Shown here in pieces: positions 42,971-52,788 of a stretch of 64,000 nucleotides of DNA (positions are counted from its first letter, which is position 1; each line of letters starts with the position of its first letter). Location: the NCBI RefSeq assembly GCF_900269665.1, contig NZ_LT985361.1, positions 8,450,390 through 8,514,389 on the forward strand, in the 5' to 3' direction. The notes below the pieces were generated by a model. The model was given only the letters and a program-made list of their open reading frames with translations, had not been told where the DNA came from and did not search any database. The stretch comes from Nocardia suismassiliense. GTDB lineage: Bacteria > Actinomycetota > Actinomycetes > Mycobacteriales > Mycobacteriaceae. Position numbers and translations under genes: made by a program.

Positions 42971-43645
42971 TCAGCCAATGCTGAACGGCATCCCGTAGAG
43001 GGTGGTCTTCGAGTAGTGGTCACCGATGATCTCGACCACGGTGTAGGAGCGGGCCTGGGCGTAGCCCGCGCAGCCCTGGATCTCCATCTCGACGTCCTGG
43101 TACTCCACGGAGTAGGCACCCGGCTTGGTGATGTCCTTCAGTTCGATCTGCACGAACTTCACGTCGCCCGGACCGAGGTTGATGCCGAACGAACCACCGA
43201 GGCCACCACTGGTGAGATTGGCGTTGGCCGACAGGCCGAGGCTGATCGCGTCATCGGCGATGCTGACCTGACATCCGATGATGTAGCCGGTGTTCAGCTG
43301 CGACGTACCGTGCGTCGAGGAGTTGTTGGTGCCGGGGTTGTTGGTCGCGCCGTTCCAGGGGCCGACCTTGCCTTCCGGGGTTTCGGTGACATCCGCCGAC
43401 GCGTTGCCGGAAACCCAGACAACGCGGCCCGCGCCGTTGGCCGCGAGCGACGGCGACACGACGGCATGCTCTCCGGTCCGGGTAATGGTCACACCCGGGC
43501 CACTCTTCTGGCCGTCCGGCAACGGCACAAAAACATCGGCGCTGGCGGCGCCGGTCGAAAGCAGGCCCATGGCCACGGCAGCGGCAGCGCCGACGCCCGC
43601 TACGCGGGCTCCGCGGCGCAGACCGTTGGTGCGGTTCTCGCTCAT
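42971..43645 (-). CDS. MspA-family porin (copy 3 of 3, more diverged)
   Basis: About 224 residues from ATG 43643-43645. Signal peptide MSENRTNGLRRGARVAGVGA, then FVPLPDGQKSGPGVTITRTGEHAVVSPSLA. It lacks the LADGT segment of the other two, has a Gly/Asn/Ser-rich loop (GPWNGATNNPGTNNSSTHG) and ends QARSYTVVEIIGDHYSKTTLYGMPFSIG. It is MspA-like in signal, PLPDG start and C-terminus but clearly divergent; it may form the second subunit of a heteromeric pore. It is first in the array on the minus strand. Confidence 0.9.
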   Translation of the reverse strand: MSENRTNGLRRGARVAGVGAAAAVAMGLLSTGAASADVFVPLPDGQKSGPGVTITRTGEHAVVSPSLAANGAGRVVWVSGNASADVTETPEGKVGPWNGATNNPGTNNSSTHGTSQLNTGYIIGCQVSIADDAISLGLSANANLTSGGLGGSFGINLGPGDVKFVQIELKDITKPGAYSVEYQDVEMEIQGCAGYAQARSYTVVEIIGDHYSKTTLYGMPFSIG

Positions 43646-44153
43646 ACTTCCCCTCATCAGGTTAAAACAGTCAACCTCGACCATCGAGGTTGGACAGGTG
43701 GTCCTCGCAGGCCCAGCTCAGTTTGTCGCGCCTTTGTTGCCAGTGTGTAACCGACAATTTAGTTCGGCGCGACGCTCCGGCTGGCGACCGGAACCGAGCC
43801 AGGTTCCGCCGGATCGACACGTACGTGCCGCACCCGGGCCCAGGAAGTCCAGTGTGGGTGGCTCGTGCGAACATTAAACGCTAGGTAACGGCGCTGCAAC
43901 GCAAGCTTTCGTAAAGATCAATGTGATGTAAATCACATTCGTTAACATGCAAACATCGTTTGACGTGCATTTATTAGTGGCGGAGACAGTCGAGACCGAC
44001 CGCCCGGTGCTGACGAAGTCACTAAAGCGCCAAGCGCTGAATACGGGACAGAGCCGTACATATATCGGCCGAATAACGGCGATGTGAAACAATCACAAGT
44101 AAATTACGGCGAGCCGACTTCTCAATACGTAGCTACTACGTAGATTTGGGCAA
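43646..44153. other. Intergenic region upstream of the porin array
   Basis: About 500 bp, noticeably less GC-rich from 43,900 to 44,140. It must hold the promoter of porin copy 3 and the 3' end of the moaB2 operon. It contains two TACGTAG copies (near 44127 and 44137) that could pair. No gene seen. Confidence 0.4.
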
Positions 44154-44345
44154 TCAACCGTGGTGCGGCGGCTTCTGCGCACGCAGCCAATCATCGGACG
44201 AGGACTCGTTGCCGGAGTCGTCGCCGCGTTCGTCGCTCGTGGTGTCTGGGAGGGTGTCGCCGAAGATTTCGGCGAGACGCGCCGCATCCCTCGCCCGGCG
44301 AGCGGCCGGACGAGGGATGTCGTCGGAAGAACCGGAGCCCGAAAT
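44154..44345 (-). CDS. Small acidic protein downstream of moaB2 with non-canonical start
   Basis: A 63-residue frame. It begins after the moaB2 stop with SGSGSSDDIPRPAARRARDAARLAEIFGDTLPD and ends SSDDWLRAQKPPHHG. I recognise this text as a small conserved actinobacterial protein (helical RRARDAARLAEIFGD core, W-L-R near the end, PPHHG C-terminus). There is no ATG, GTG or TTG in frame between the previous stop codon and the conserved core; the only initiator-like codon is ATT at 44343-44345, sharing one base with the moaB2 TAA. Translation by coupling to moaB2 is likely. The missing ordinary start is either real or a base error; function is unknown. Confidence 0.5.
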   Translation of the reverse strand: MSGSGSSDDIPRPAARRARDAARLAEIFGDTLPDTTSDERGDDSGNESSSDDWLRAQKPPHHG

Positions 44346-44923
44346 TATTCGACCAATCCGGACAGTTCGCCGATCACCTTGCTGGCAAGCGGGCCGAGCG
44401 TCGCCATTCCGTCGCGCACCGCGGCCCGGGTGCCGGGCAGGTTGACCACCAGGGTGCTGCCGGAAATGCCGGCCACACCGCGCGAGAGGCCCGCGTCGAG
44501 CGACCCGGCCACCCGGCCGGACGCACGCAGCGCCTCGCTGATGCCGGTCAACTCGCGATCGAGCACCTGCGAAGTGGCCTCGGGCGTCACGTCACGCGGG
44601 GACATGCCGGTGCCGCCGACCGAGATGACCAGGTCGACACCGCCGATCACCGCGGTGTTCAGCGCATTACGGATCTCGACCTCGTCGGCCTGCACCGACA
44701 CCGACGCGTCGACGAGGAAGCCTGCCTCGGTGAGCAGCTCGGTGACCAGCGGGCCGAGCGAGTCAACACCTCCATGCGCCGTTCGATCATCGACGACCAC
44801 CACCAGAGCACGCCCCGCCACCGGAGCATCGATTTCCATGGTGCTCACCGTAGCGCTTGTGCGGATAACCTCTGCGGCCGTGTCGAGCAGCGGCGTCCAG
44901 CCACCCTGCAGCACCCGCATCAT
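44345..44923 (-). CDS. moaB2: MoaB/MogA-family protein (MoaB2)
   Basis: A 192-residue protein. The ATG at 44921-44923 overlaps the pepD stop (ATGA); an ATG at 44839 (MEIDAPVAGRAL) is the start homologues would suggest, so residues 1-28 may be untranslated. The MPT-binding domain is clear: ALVVVVDDRTAHGGVDSLGPLVTELL, VDLVISVGGTGMSPRDVTPEATSQVL and GVAGISGSTLVVNLPGT. MoaB adenylates molybdopterin in cofactor synthesis, but the copy behind mprAB-pepD is part of the envelope-stress operon (Rv0984 in M. tuberculosis) and its role there is not settled. Confidence 0.92.
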   Translation of the reverse strand: MMRVLQGGWTPLLDTAAEVIRTSATVSTMEIDAPVAGRALVVVVDDRTAHGGVDSLGPLVTELLTEAGFLVDASVSVQADEVEIRNALNTAVIGGVDLVISVGGTGMSPRDVTPEATSQVLDRELTGISEALRASGRVAGSLDAGLSRGVAGISGSTLVVNLPGTRAAVRDGMATLGPLASKVIGELSGLVE

Positions 44924-46386
44924 CGGCCGCCGTCCGCGGGCGCACCGGTGAGGGTCACCTCGACGGTCTTGGAGTTGCTGCCTCGTTCATCGGTATAGGT
45001 GACTTTCACCTTGTCTCCTGGTTGGTGCGAGCGAACCGCGGCGACGAGCGCGTCGCCGGTGTTGATGCTGCGATCGTTGAGTTTGGTGATGATCACGCCT
45101 GCGGGGATGCCCGCCTTCGCGGCCGGGCCGTCCGGAGTGGACTCCAGCACCCGTGCGCCGTTGATCGAATCCTGCGCCTGGATCTTGACGCCGATCTGCG
45201 CGTAGGTGGCGTGGCCGGTCTTGATGAGCTCGTCGGCCACCCGGCGGGCCTGGTCGACCGGGATGGCGAACCCGAGTCCGATCGAACCGCTCTGCTGACC
45301 GACGCCGGGCTCGCCGGCGCCGAGGCTGGCGATCGCGGTGTTGATGCCGATGAGCTTGCCGTTGCCGTCGACCAGCGCACCACCGGAATTACCGGGGTTG
45401 ATCGCGGCATCGGTCTGGATGGCGTCGATCACCGGGTTCACGCCCGCCGGATTCTGCGGGCCCTCGCCCTGCGTCGACACCGGGCGGTTCAGCGCGGAGA
45501 CGATGCCGGTGGTCACGGTGCCCGCCAGGCCGAGCGGCGAGCCGATCGCCACGACCGACTGGCCGACCTGCAGATTCTCCGACGTGCCGAGCTCGATCGG
45601 GGTCAAGCCGGTCTTGCCCGAGACCTTGATGACGGCGAGGTCGGAGACCGGATCGGCGCCGACGATGGTCGCGGGGGCGGAGGTGCCGTCGGAGAACAGC
45701 ACCTCCATCTTGGCGCCGGGGCCACCGCCCGCGGCCACGTGGTTGTTGGTCAGGATCAGGCCGTCGGAGGAGAGCACCACACCGGAGCCCTCGCCCTCGG
45801 CGCGGCTGCTGGCGACCTTGATCATCACCACGCTGGGCAGCACCTTCTGCGCGACCGCCTGGGTCGAGCCCGCCGGGGCGTTGGAGACGTTGTTGACATT
45901 GGGTTTCGGCTGATCGAGCGCGTTGCTGATCGTCGAGCGGCCGTCGTCGGAGTGGGTGGCCAGCGCACCGACCGCGCCGCCGACGCCACCACTGACCAAG
46001 GCCAGGGCGACCGCGCCCAGCACCAGGCCGGTCCGGAACGGACGCTTGGCGGGCTGAGCCTGCGCCCCGAACGGCGCGCCCTGCTGATCGAACGGTCCGC
46101 CCTGTGCCGTCTGCTGATCGAACGGCTGTCCGCCGTACTCCGGGCCGGGGAACGGCTGGGTGTGCTGGTGCGGCGGATACTGGCCCATCGACGGCTGCGC
46201 CTGATACGGCGACGGCTGTGCCTCGTACGGCCCGTACCCGGACCCATGCGGCGAGTAGGCGGCATCTGGCCCGTACGGCGCGCCGCCGGGGTTTGCCGGT
46301 GCGGCCGGGATCTGATCGGTCGGGTTGGGCTGATCCGGTGCGGTGTGCGCCGGCTCGTCCCGCCGGTCCTTCGAATCCTCGGTCAT
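44920..46386 (-). CDS. pepD: HtrA-like serine protease PepD with PDZ domain
   Basis: About 488 residues from ATG 46384-46386 (GAGGAG upstream). A Pro/Gln/Tyr-rich cytoplasmic part (residues 1-113) is followed by a membrane segment (FRTGLVLGAVALALVSGGV, about 117-143) and an external trypsin-like domain. The triad is His216 (LTNNHVAAGG), Asp249 (DPVSDLAVIKV) and Ser334 (NPGNSGGALV). A PDZ domain (AQIGVKIQAQDSINGARVLE to GDALVAAVRSHQPGDKV) closes the protein. PepD degrades misfolded envelope proteins and feeds back on the MprAB/SigE response; the operon order mprA-mprB-pepD-moaB2 is that of mycobacteria. Confidence 0.95.
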   Translation of the reverse strand: MTEDSKDRRDEPAHTAPDQPNPTDQIPAAPANPGGAPYGPDAAYSPHGSGYGPYEAQPSPYQAQPSMGQYPPHQHTQPFPGPEYGGQPFDQQTAQGGPFDQQGAPFGAQAQPAKRPFRTGLVLGAVALALVSGGVGGAVGALATHSDDGRSTISNALDQPKPNVNNVSNAPAGSTQAVAQKVLPSVVMIKVASSRAEGEGSGVVLSSDGLILTNNHVAAGGGPGAKMEVLFSDGTSAPATIVGADPVSDLAVIKVSGKTGLTPIELGTSENLQVGQSVVAIGSPLGLAGTVTTGIVSALNRPVSTQGEGPQNPAGVNPVIDAIQTDAAINPGNSGGALVDGNGKLIGINTAIASLGAGEPGVGQQSGSIGLGFAIPVDQARRVADELIKTGHATYAQIGVKIQAQDSINGARVLESTPDGPAAKAGIPAGVIITKLNDRSINTGDALVAAVRSHQPGDKVKVTYTDERGSNSKTVEVTLTGAPADGGR

Positions 46387-46637
46387 GGACTCCTCGTTTC
46401 TCCTCAGCGTCTGCCGACCAGCTTGACGGCGACTACTGAGAGCGGACTGAGACCGTGCTTTCAATTGTCCGAGACTGTGTACCCACTTCGCGCGGCCGTA
46501 AGGCCGCTACCCCCGCCACACAATACGGGTCCGGCGCACGCTTCGCGCGCTGTCGAATTCACCGGATCCCACTCCCTGGAACACGCGTTATGCGGATCTC
46601 GTATCCAATAAAGCCCGGCTTTGTCCAGCGCGCGTTT

Positions 46638-48092
46638 TCAGGCTTCCACCGGTCGACCGGCTTCACCGGGCAGAACGATCCGGATTCGCGCGCCGCCCCG
46701 GCTGGAGGTCTCGATGCCGATCGTGCCGCCGTGTTTCGTCACGACCTGCTTGACGATCGCCAGGCCGAGCCCGGAGCCGGGCATGGAGCGCGAGGCGGTG
46801 GTCCGGTAGAAGCGTTCGAACACCAGCTCACGTTCGCCCGGCGGAATACCGGGGCCGGCATCGTCGACGGTCAGTTCGAGCAGACCACGCCCGGTTTCGC
46901 GCATCTCGACGTAGACCTGAGCCCCCGCCGGACTCCACTTCGCGGCGTTGTCGAGCACGTTGAGAATCGCGCGCTCGAGGCCTGCCTCGTGGCCGTAGAC
47001 GAACCAGGGCTGGAATGCCGAGACGAACTCGACCGAGCCACGGCGCCGCCGGGCCCGTTCCAGCGCCCGCTCGGCTACCTCGCCGAGATCGACTCGCTCG
47101 TACACGGTTTCGGGCGCGTCCTCGCGCGCCAGATCGACCAGGTCGCCGACCAGGTTCGACAGCTCCTCGATCTGCGCCATCACATCCGAACGCAGCTCGG
47201 CCATGTCCTCATCCGGAATGCGCGGGGCGCCGGGGCGACTCGACGCCATCAGCAGTTCGGTGTTCGTGCGCAGCGACGTGAGCGGGGTGCGCAGTTCGTG
47301 CCCGGCGTCGGCGACCAGCCTGCGCTGCCGGTCCCGTGATTCGGCCAGCGCGCGCAGCATGGCGTTGAAACTCTCGGTGAGCCTGGCGAGTTCGTCGTCG
47401 CCGGTCACCGGGATGGGCGTCAGATCGTCGGTGCGGGCGATGCGCTCGGTGGCGGCGGTCAGCCGTCCGATCGGGCGCAAGCCGGTGCGGCCGACCGCCG
47501 TTCCCGCCGCGGCGGCCAGCACGACGCCGCAGCCACCGACGACGAACAGCAACCACGCGAGCCGATCGAGCACGTTGCGGGTCGGCTCCAGCCGCTGCGA
47601 AATCACCAGCGTCGCGCCCTCGTTCGTGCGCACCGCGAGCACGCGCTGATTGGCGACGGTGCGCAACGACGAACTGGCCTGGCCGTGGAACACCGCCCAC
47701 TCCGGCGCCCCGACCGGTGGAATCGTCGCCTGCGGTACCGAATACGGGCCGATGTCGGGATAGATCAGCACGATGCCGGTGTCCGGGTAGAACGCGGTCG
47801 CCAGCGCCAGATTCTGCAGGTTGAAGCCGTACGGATCGATGGCGGTCACCGCGTTCGCCCTGCTGCGCAGCTCGGTATCCACGTTCGCGTACAGGGCGCG
47901 CGCGACCAGCGCGTACGCCGCGATCGAGGTGACCGCGACCGCGATCGCCACCACCGAGGCGGCGAGCAGTGTCACCCGCCAGCGCAGCGAGACGGAGCGG
48001 GTGAGCGGGATCGGCGGACGCATCTCCGCCGGATCGGGCGGACGCTGTCCGAGCCCGGCGACCACCGGCCGCTTGGGAACAGTTCGTGCCAT
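46638..48092 (-). CDS. mprB: Sensor histidine kinase MprB
   Basis: About 484 residues from ATG 48090-48092, eleven bases after mprA. Two membrane helices (WRVTLLAASVVAIAVAVTSIAAY and LLFVVGGCGVVLAAAAGTA) border an external sensor loop of about 130 residues. Then HAMP (GRTGLRPIGRLTAATERIARTDDL), the H-box DAGHELRTPLTSLRTN, and ATPase boxes NVLDNAAKWSP, DDAGPGIPPGE, MPGSGLGLAIVKQVV. MprB detects envelope stress through a DnaK-linked periplasmic domain and phosphorylates MprA. It belongs to the operon ending in pepD-moaB2. Confidence 0.94.
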   Translation of the reverse strand: MARTVPKRPVVAGLGQRPPDPAEMRPPIPLTRSVSLRWRVTLLAASVVAIAVAVTSIAAYALVARALYANVDTELRSRANAVTAIDPYGFNLQNLALATAFYPDTGIVLIYPDIGPYSVPQATIPPVGAPEWAVFHGQASSSLRTVANQRVLAVRTNEGATLVISQRLEPTRNVLDRLAWLLFVVGGCGVVLAAAAGTAVGRTGLRPIGRLTAATERIARTDDLTPIPVTGDDELARLTESFNAMLRALAESRDRQRRLVADAGHELRTPLTSLRTNTELLMASSRPGAPRIPDEDMAELRSDVMAQIEELSNLVGDLVDLAREDAPETVYERVDLGEVAERALERARRRRGSVEFVSAFQPWFVYGHEAGLERAILNVLDNAAKWSPAGAQVYVEMRETGRGLLELTVDDAGPGIPPGERELVFERFYRTTASRSMPGSGLGLAIVKQVVTKHGGTIGIETSSRGGARIRIVLPGEAGRPVEA

Positions 48093-48102
48093 GGCTTTCC
48101 CC

Positions 48103-48789
48103 CTACGGGGGCGTCTCCCGCAGCACGTAACCGACACCGCGCACGGTGTGGATGAGGCGCGTCTCGCCCTCGGCCTCGGTCTTGCGGCGCAAATAGCCGA
48201 TGTAGACCTCGAGCGCGTTGCCGGAGGTCGGGAAGTCGTAACCCCAGACCTCCTCCAGGATGCGACTGCGGGTCAGCACCCGGCGCGGATTGGCCATCAG
48301 CATTTCCAGCAGGGAGAACTCGGTGCGGGTGAGGCTGATCCCGCGCTCGCCGCGGGAAACCTCGCGGGTCACCGGATCCAGCGACAAATCCGCGAACGTC
48401 ATTGCCTCGGAAACCTCGCCGGGATCGGCGGTCGTGCGGCGCAGCAGCGCGCGCCAACGCGCGAGCAATTCTTCCAACCCGGACGGGTTCGGCAAATAAT
48501 CGTCGGCGCCGGCCTCGAGTCCGGCAACTCGCTCGGACACCGAATCCCGTGCCGTCAAAACCAAAATCGGAAGATCGTCACCGGTGCTGCGCAAGCGCCT
48601 GCAGACCTCGAGGCCGTCCATCCGGGGCATCATCACGTCGAGTACCAAGGCGTCCGGCCGCTGACTCGTCGCCTTGTCGAGCGCGTCGACACCGTCCACC
48701 GCCAGGTCGACGGAGTAGCCGTTGAAGGTCAGTGACCGGCGCAGCGACTCCCGAACGGCGCGATCGTCGTCGACTACCAGAATGCGCAT
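48103..48789 (-). CDS. mprA: Response regulator MprA with altered switch lysine
   Basis: About 228 residues from ATG 48787-48789. The receiver has the acidic pair (VVDDDR), phospho-acceptor Asp51 (LVLDVMMP) and switch Thr79 (ILVLTAR). The almost invariant KP at the end of beta5, LPKPF in MprA of relatives, reads LPNPS (Asn101). The C-terminal OmpR/PhoB winged helix is intact ([62 protein letters not shown]). MprA activates sigE, sigB, pepD and its own operon. The Asn change should alter signal output. It is divergent from the conservon. Confidence 0.93.
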   Translation of the reverse strand: MRILVVDDDRAVRESLRRSLTFNGYSVDLAVDGVDALDKATSQRPDALVLDVMMPRMDGLEVCRRLRSTGDDLPILVLTARDSVSERVAGLEAGADDYLPNPSGLEELLARWRALLRRTTADPGEVSEAMTFADLSLDPVTREVSRGERGISLTRTEFSLLEMLMANPRRVLTRSRILEEVWGYDFPTSGNALEVYIGYLRRKTEAEGETRLIHTVRGVGYVLRETPP

Positions 48790-49152
48790 GCGACCAGTTT
48801 GACCGTATCGACTGAGAGGTGACTGAGAGGGGACGCTCGACACGCCGCGCCGGGCTCGGCCCGGCACACGCACACCAGCAGCCGGTCAGCTATCAGCGAT
48901 CGCACGCCGTATAGATCAATCGTCCAGGAAGTATGTAGACTCACTAACTCAAACGGCGCGAAACCTGTTCCGCGTAGCCATATTCGGCCATCGGCAGACC
49001 CAGTCCCTACGGATTGCCGACGGCCAGTCAGCACGGTATGTTCCGTGCGGTAAAAAGAAGACCTTGAGTTGGTTCTCGGCGGGTTGATCCAGACTGCTCC
49101 TAGACAGCCACCATTCGGGGACCATGCGCGGAGTGGAGGCGACGGAAGCGGA
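48790..49152. promoter_or_regulatory. Divergent region between mprA and the conservon
   Basis: About 360 bp holding both operon promoters. AT-richer stretches lie near 48,905-48,960 and 49,000-49,070. Binding sites of MprA are not distinct enough to place by eye. Confidence 0.4.
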
Positions 49153-52005
49153 ATGGAAGCTGCACCGCGTTCCTGGCAATTCAGCCTGTCCAACATGTCG
49201 GTCACGCGCAAGGTCGGCATCGTCCTGCTGCTGCCGGTGCTGCTCGCCTCCGCCTTCGCCGGACTGCGCATCAAGGACGAGCTCGGGGTGATCTCGAAGC
49301 TCGACGCGGCTACCGAGCAGGCCCGCATCCTGCGCCCGATGCTCGAATTCGGCGAAGCCACCGAACAACTCGCGATCGCCGCGGTCAACGCCAGGCCCGA
49401 GGACCCGATCGACTCGGTCGCCGCCAAGTTCGATCAGGCGGCCATCGATCTGGAAACCGCGCTGCGCACGAAGAAATCCGACGACGGCACCACCAAGGAA
49501 CTGCCCGCCGCCATCGCGGTGGCCCGCACCATGCGCAACGGCCTGCGCACCTCCTCCCCCGCGACCATCGGCGGACAGGTCGACGAGGTCGGCACCCGGA
49601 TCATCACGGCGATCTCGGTGTCCTCGTCGATCGAGGAGATCGTTATCCAGCGCTACTTCCTGCAGCTGGGCTTGATCGCCAACGCCTCTCGCCTGCTCAC
49701 CCAGGAGCAGATCATGTCGGCGACCGCGGGCGGCGGCAACCCGGCCGCGCTCGCGGGCATGCTGACCACGCTCGGCGCCGAGATGATGCTGACGTACTCC
49801 TATCCGCAGATGAGTCCGTCGTCCGCGACCAACGCGCAGGTGCTGACCGACGCGGTGCAGACGCGCATCGGCGCGCTCAGCCAGAACCCGAACAGCCTCG
49901 GCAACAACCCGGTGATCACCGATTCGTTGCGCACCAGCTCCGACGCCTACCGCCAGGCCACCACGGCGCTGCTCGGCACCATCGACTCCAAGCTGGCCGA
50001 CCGGACCATCGAGCTGCGCAGCGCGGTGCTGCGCGACGTCGCGATCGTGATCACCACGCTGCTCGCCGGTCTCGCCCTGGCCCTCGCGGTGGCCCGCTCG
50101 CTGGTCGTGCCGATTCGCCGGCTGCGCCACGACGCGTTGCAGGTCGCGCACGTCGATCTGCCGAACGAGATCGAGGTGGTGCGCACCGGCGGCGCGACCC
50201 CGAAGATCACGCCGGTCGACATCCGCACCACCGAGGAGATCGGCCAGCTGGCCCGCGCGGTCGACGATATCCACCAGGCCTCGCTGCACCTGGCCGCCGA
50301 GCAGGCCCGCCTGCGGGTGCAGATCGGCAGCATGTTCGAGACCCTGTCGCGGCGTAGCCAATCGCTGGTCGAGCAGCAGCTGGCGCTGATCGAGGACCTC
50401 GAGCACGACGAGGACAACACCGAGCGGCTGCAAAGCCTGTTCCGCCTCGACCACCTGGCCACCCGGATGCGCCGCAACGGCGACAACCTGCTCGTGCTGG
50501 CCGGTACCGCCCTGCGCCGCGGTCAGCTGCACCCGGTCCAGCTCTCCGACATGCTGTGGAGCGCGGTCTCCCAGGTCGAGGATTATCAGCGCGTCGAGAT
50601 CGGCGCCGTCCCCGACGGCATCGTGGCCGGCGAGCCCGCCATCGACATCGAGCATCTGCTCGCCGAACTGATCGACAACGCGCTGCGTTACTCGCCGCCG
50701 ACCACACCGGTCACGCTGTCGGTCTCACGCGCCGTCGACGGTGGCTATCTGATCGAGATCATCGACCGCGGCCTCGGCATGTCGACCGAGGATCTGCGCG
50801 CCATCAACGACCGGCTGAGCTCCGGTGGTGAGGTCACCGTCGAAACCGCCCGCCGAATGGGACTTTTCGTGGTGGGCAGGCTGGCGAAGCGGCACACCAT
50901 CACCGCGAGCCTGCGGCGCACCTCCACCACCGCGCAGCAGCCCGGCGTCACCGCGAGCGTGCACCTGCCCGGCGCGCTGGTCGCGCCGCCGCTGGACGCC
51001 ACCGACCCGACCGGCAAGCCGCTGGAACTGACCGGCGACTACGACCTGCCCGCGCAGCCGCGCACCCTGGTGCCGGTGCCGAGCCTGCCGCAGCACACCT
51101 CGCCGCGGTTCGAGGTGAGCAGCTCCGGTCTGCCGCAGCGCAGGCCGGCCATCCGGGTCGCCGAGCCGCCCGGGCAGCCCGCCGTCTCGGTGTCGACGCG
51201 GACCAACACTCCGGACACCGATTCCGACGCACAGCCGCCGACGCAGCCGTGGTCGATCAACACTCCGACCGACGATCGCTCCCCCTTTGGTCCACCGACT
51301 GTGGGCGTGAGCGCGCCGATCCGGGCGGCCGACGCCGAGCCGGAGCGGCCGGCCGGCCTGTGGGCCGAGCCGGAACCCGAGTCGCCCCAGCGCGAATCGT
51401 CCGAGCGCGAATCGTCCCAGCGCGAGCCGGAACCGGAACTGACGGTGCCCCAGCAGCGGGTGCCACGGGAGCCGCAGCAGCGCGAGTCCGAACAGCACAA
51501 GGCGGGGCCGAGCGCCGAGCGGGAGCCGGCCCGCACCACCTCACGCTCAGGCCTGCCCATGCGCCGCCCGGCCGCGGTACCGGAACCCGCGCCCAAGCCG
51601 ACACCTGCCCCCGCACCCGAGCGCACCCCCGAGCCCGCGACGGTCACTTCCTCGCGGTTGCAGCCGGTGGCAGGCGCCTCGCCGACCCCGATCTACCAGC
51701 GCATGGTGTCGGAGTGGCTGGTCGAGCCCGCGACGTCGCAGGCCGCCGAGAGCACCTGGACCTCGCCCGCCGACGTCGGCTGGACCGCAGCCGAAGAGGC
51801 GACACACCCGACACCTACCGGCCGCACCAGCGGTGGACTTCCTATCCGAACGCCGGGCGCGCAGCTCGTCCCCGGCGGTCTGGCCCAGGCAGACGAATCG
51901 GGAGCCCGTGATCCCGAGGAGATTCGGAACAACCTGACCAGGCATCTCAGTGGGGTCCGCAGTGGGCGGGCCAATGCGCAGTACGACGACGGAGGGCTTG
52001 CATGA
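49153..52005 (+). CDS. cvnA: Conservon histidine kinase-like membrane protein CvnA
   Basis: About 950 residues from ATG 49153 (the frame opens at GTG 49069). Membrane helix near residues 17-36 ([19 protein letters not shown]), external sensor domain of nitrate-sensor type ([20 protein letters not shown]), second helix about 300-322 ([21 protein letters not shown]), HAMP-like segment and dimer helices ([18 protein letters not shown]), then an HATPase domain with [11 protein letters not shown] and [13 protein letters not shown]. The last 300 residues are a Pro/Glu/Arg-rich low-complexity tail. CvnA proteins are the membrane heads of conservons and form a complex with CvnB-D; its stop overlaps cvnB by four bases. 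Confidence 0.92.
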   Translation: MEAAPRSWQFSLSNMSVTRKVGIVLLLPVLLASAFAGLRIKDELGVISKLDAATEQARILRPMLEFGEATEQLAIAAVNARPEDPIDSVAAKFDQAAIDLETALRTKKSDDGTTKELPAAIAVARTMRNGLRTSSPATIGGQVDEVGTRIITAISVSSSIEEIVIQRYFLQLGLIANASRLLTQEQIMSATAGGGNPAALAGMLTTLGAEMMLTYSYPQMSPSSATNAQVLTDAVQTRIGALSQNPNSLGNNPVITDSLRTSSDAYRQATTALLGTIDSKLADRTIELRSAVLRDVAIVITTLLAGLALALAVARSLVVPIRRLRHDALQVAHVDLPNEIEVVRTGGATPKITPVDIRTTEEIGQLARAVDDIHQASLHLAAEQARLRVQIGSMFETLSRRSQSLVEQQLALIEDLEHDEDNTERLQSLFRLDHLATRMRRNGDNLLVLAGTALRRGQLHPVQLSDMLWSAVSQVEDYQRVEIGAVPDGIVAGEPAIDIEHLLAELIDNALRYSPPTTPVTLSVSRAVDGGYLIEIIDRGLGMSTEDLRAINDRLSSGGEVTVETARRMGLFVVGRLAKRHTITASLRRTSTTAQQPGVTASVHLPGALVAPPLDATDPTGKPLELTGDYDLPAQPRTLVPVPSLPQHTSPRFEVSSSGLPQRRPAIRVAEPPGQPAVSVSTRTNTPDTDSDAQPPTQPWSINTPTDDRSPFGPPTVGVSAPIRAADAEPERPAGLWAEPEPESPQRESSERESSQREPEPELTVPQQRVPREPQQRESEQHKAGPSAEREPARTTSRSGLPMRRPAAVPEPAPKPTPAPAPERTPEPATVTSSRLQPVAGASPTPIYQRMVSEWLVEPATSQAAESTWTSPADVGWTAAEEATHPTPTGRTSGGLPIRTPGAQLVPGGLAQADESGARDPEEIRNNLTRHLSGVRSGRANAQYDDGGLA

Positions 52006-52409
52006 CCAACGCGAACAGCACCACGGATGAGAACCTGAACTGGCTGGTCGCCAGATTCACCCGGGACGTACCCGGCGTGTCCCACGCGGTGCTGGTGTCG
52101 GCCGATGGCCTGCTGCAGGCGACCAGCCCACACCTGCCGTCGGACCGGGCCGAGCAGCTCGCAGCCGTCACCGCGGGTCTGGCCAGCTTGTCGATGGGCG
52201 CGGCGTCGCTGTTCGACGGCGGCAAGGTGATGCAGTCGATCGTCGAGATGCAGCGCGGCTACCTGCTGGTGATGAGCGTGGGCAACGGCTCGCACCTGGC
52301 CGTGCTCGCCAACAAGTCGCACGATATCGGGCGGATCGGCTACGAGATGGCGCTGCTGGTCGACCGCGTCGGCACGGTGGTCACCGCCACCGCGCGTACC
52401 GCGGTTTGA
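52002..52409 (+). CDS. cvnB: Roadblock/LC7-domain protein CvnB
   Basis: A 135-residue protein whose ATG overlaps the cvnA stop. The whole protein is a roadblock fold: [44 protein letters not shown] and [21 protein letters not shown]. In conservons CvnB acts as GTPase-activating or adaptor partner of CvnD, analogous to MglB. Confidence 0.94.
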   Translation: MTNANSTTDENLNWLVARFTRDVPGVSHAVLVSADGLLQATSPHLPSDRAEQLAAVTAGLASLSMGAASLFDGGKVMQSIVEMQRGYLLVMSVGNGSHLAVLANKSHDIGRIGYEMALLVDRVGTVVTATARTAV

Positions 52410-52416
52410 GCAGGAG

Positions 52417-52788
52417 ATGTCCAATCCCTACGGACCTGGACCCCGACCGACCACGCGCGTCCGACCCTATGCCCTGACCTCCGGGCGTACCGAGCCCGCG
52501 GTCGACCTGCCGCTGGAAGCGGTCATCGAGACCCTGTCCTACACTGCGCATCTCGACTGGCCCACCGGTGATGTCCGCACGGATATCCTTCGGCTCGGGA
52601 CACACCGGCTTTCCGTCGCCGAGATCGCCGCTCACTTGGATCGTCCGCTCGGCATGATCCGGGTGATGATCGGTGACCTCGTGGTAGACGGCATTGTGCG
52701 TCTGCATTCGACACTGACTGACGAGGCGAGTTTCGACGAGCGCCGTTCTTTGATGGAGAGGACTTTGCGTGGACTCCGTGCCCTATAA
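52417..52788 (+). CDS. cvnC: DUF742 protein CvnC
   Basis: A 123-residue protein. The conserved text VRPYALTSGRTEPAVDLPLEAV, then LSVAEIAAHLDRPLGMIRVMIGDLVVDGIVRLH, is the DUF742 winged-helix-like domain always found as third gene of conservons. AGGAG directly abuts ATG 52417, so translation is probably coupled to cvnB, seven bases upstream. Its end overlaps cvnD by 20 bases. Confidence 0.94.
   Translation: MSNPYGPGPRPTTRVRPYALTSGRTEPAVDLPLEAVIETLSYTAHLDWPTGDVRTDILRLGTHRLSVAEIAAHLDRPLGMIRVMIGDLVVDGIVRLHSTLTDEASFDERRSLMERTLRGLRAL

Noticed and set aside
48949-50655. 568-residue minus-strand frame opposite cvnA
   Set aside because: Shadow of the high-GC cvnA coding frame; text is His/Arg/Gly-rich low complexity and the plus strand has clear domains.
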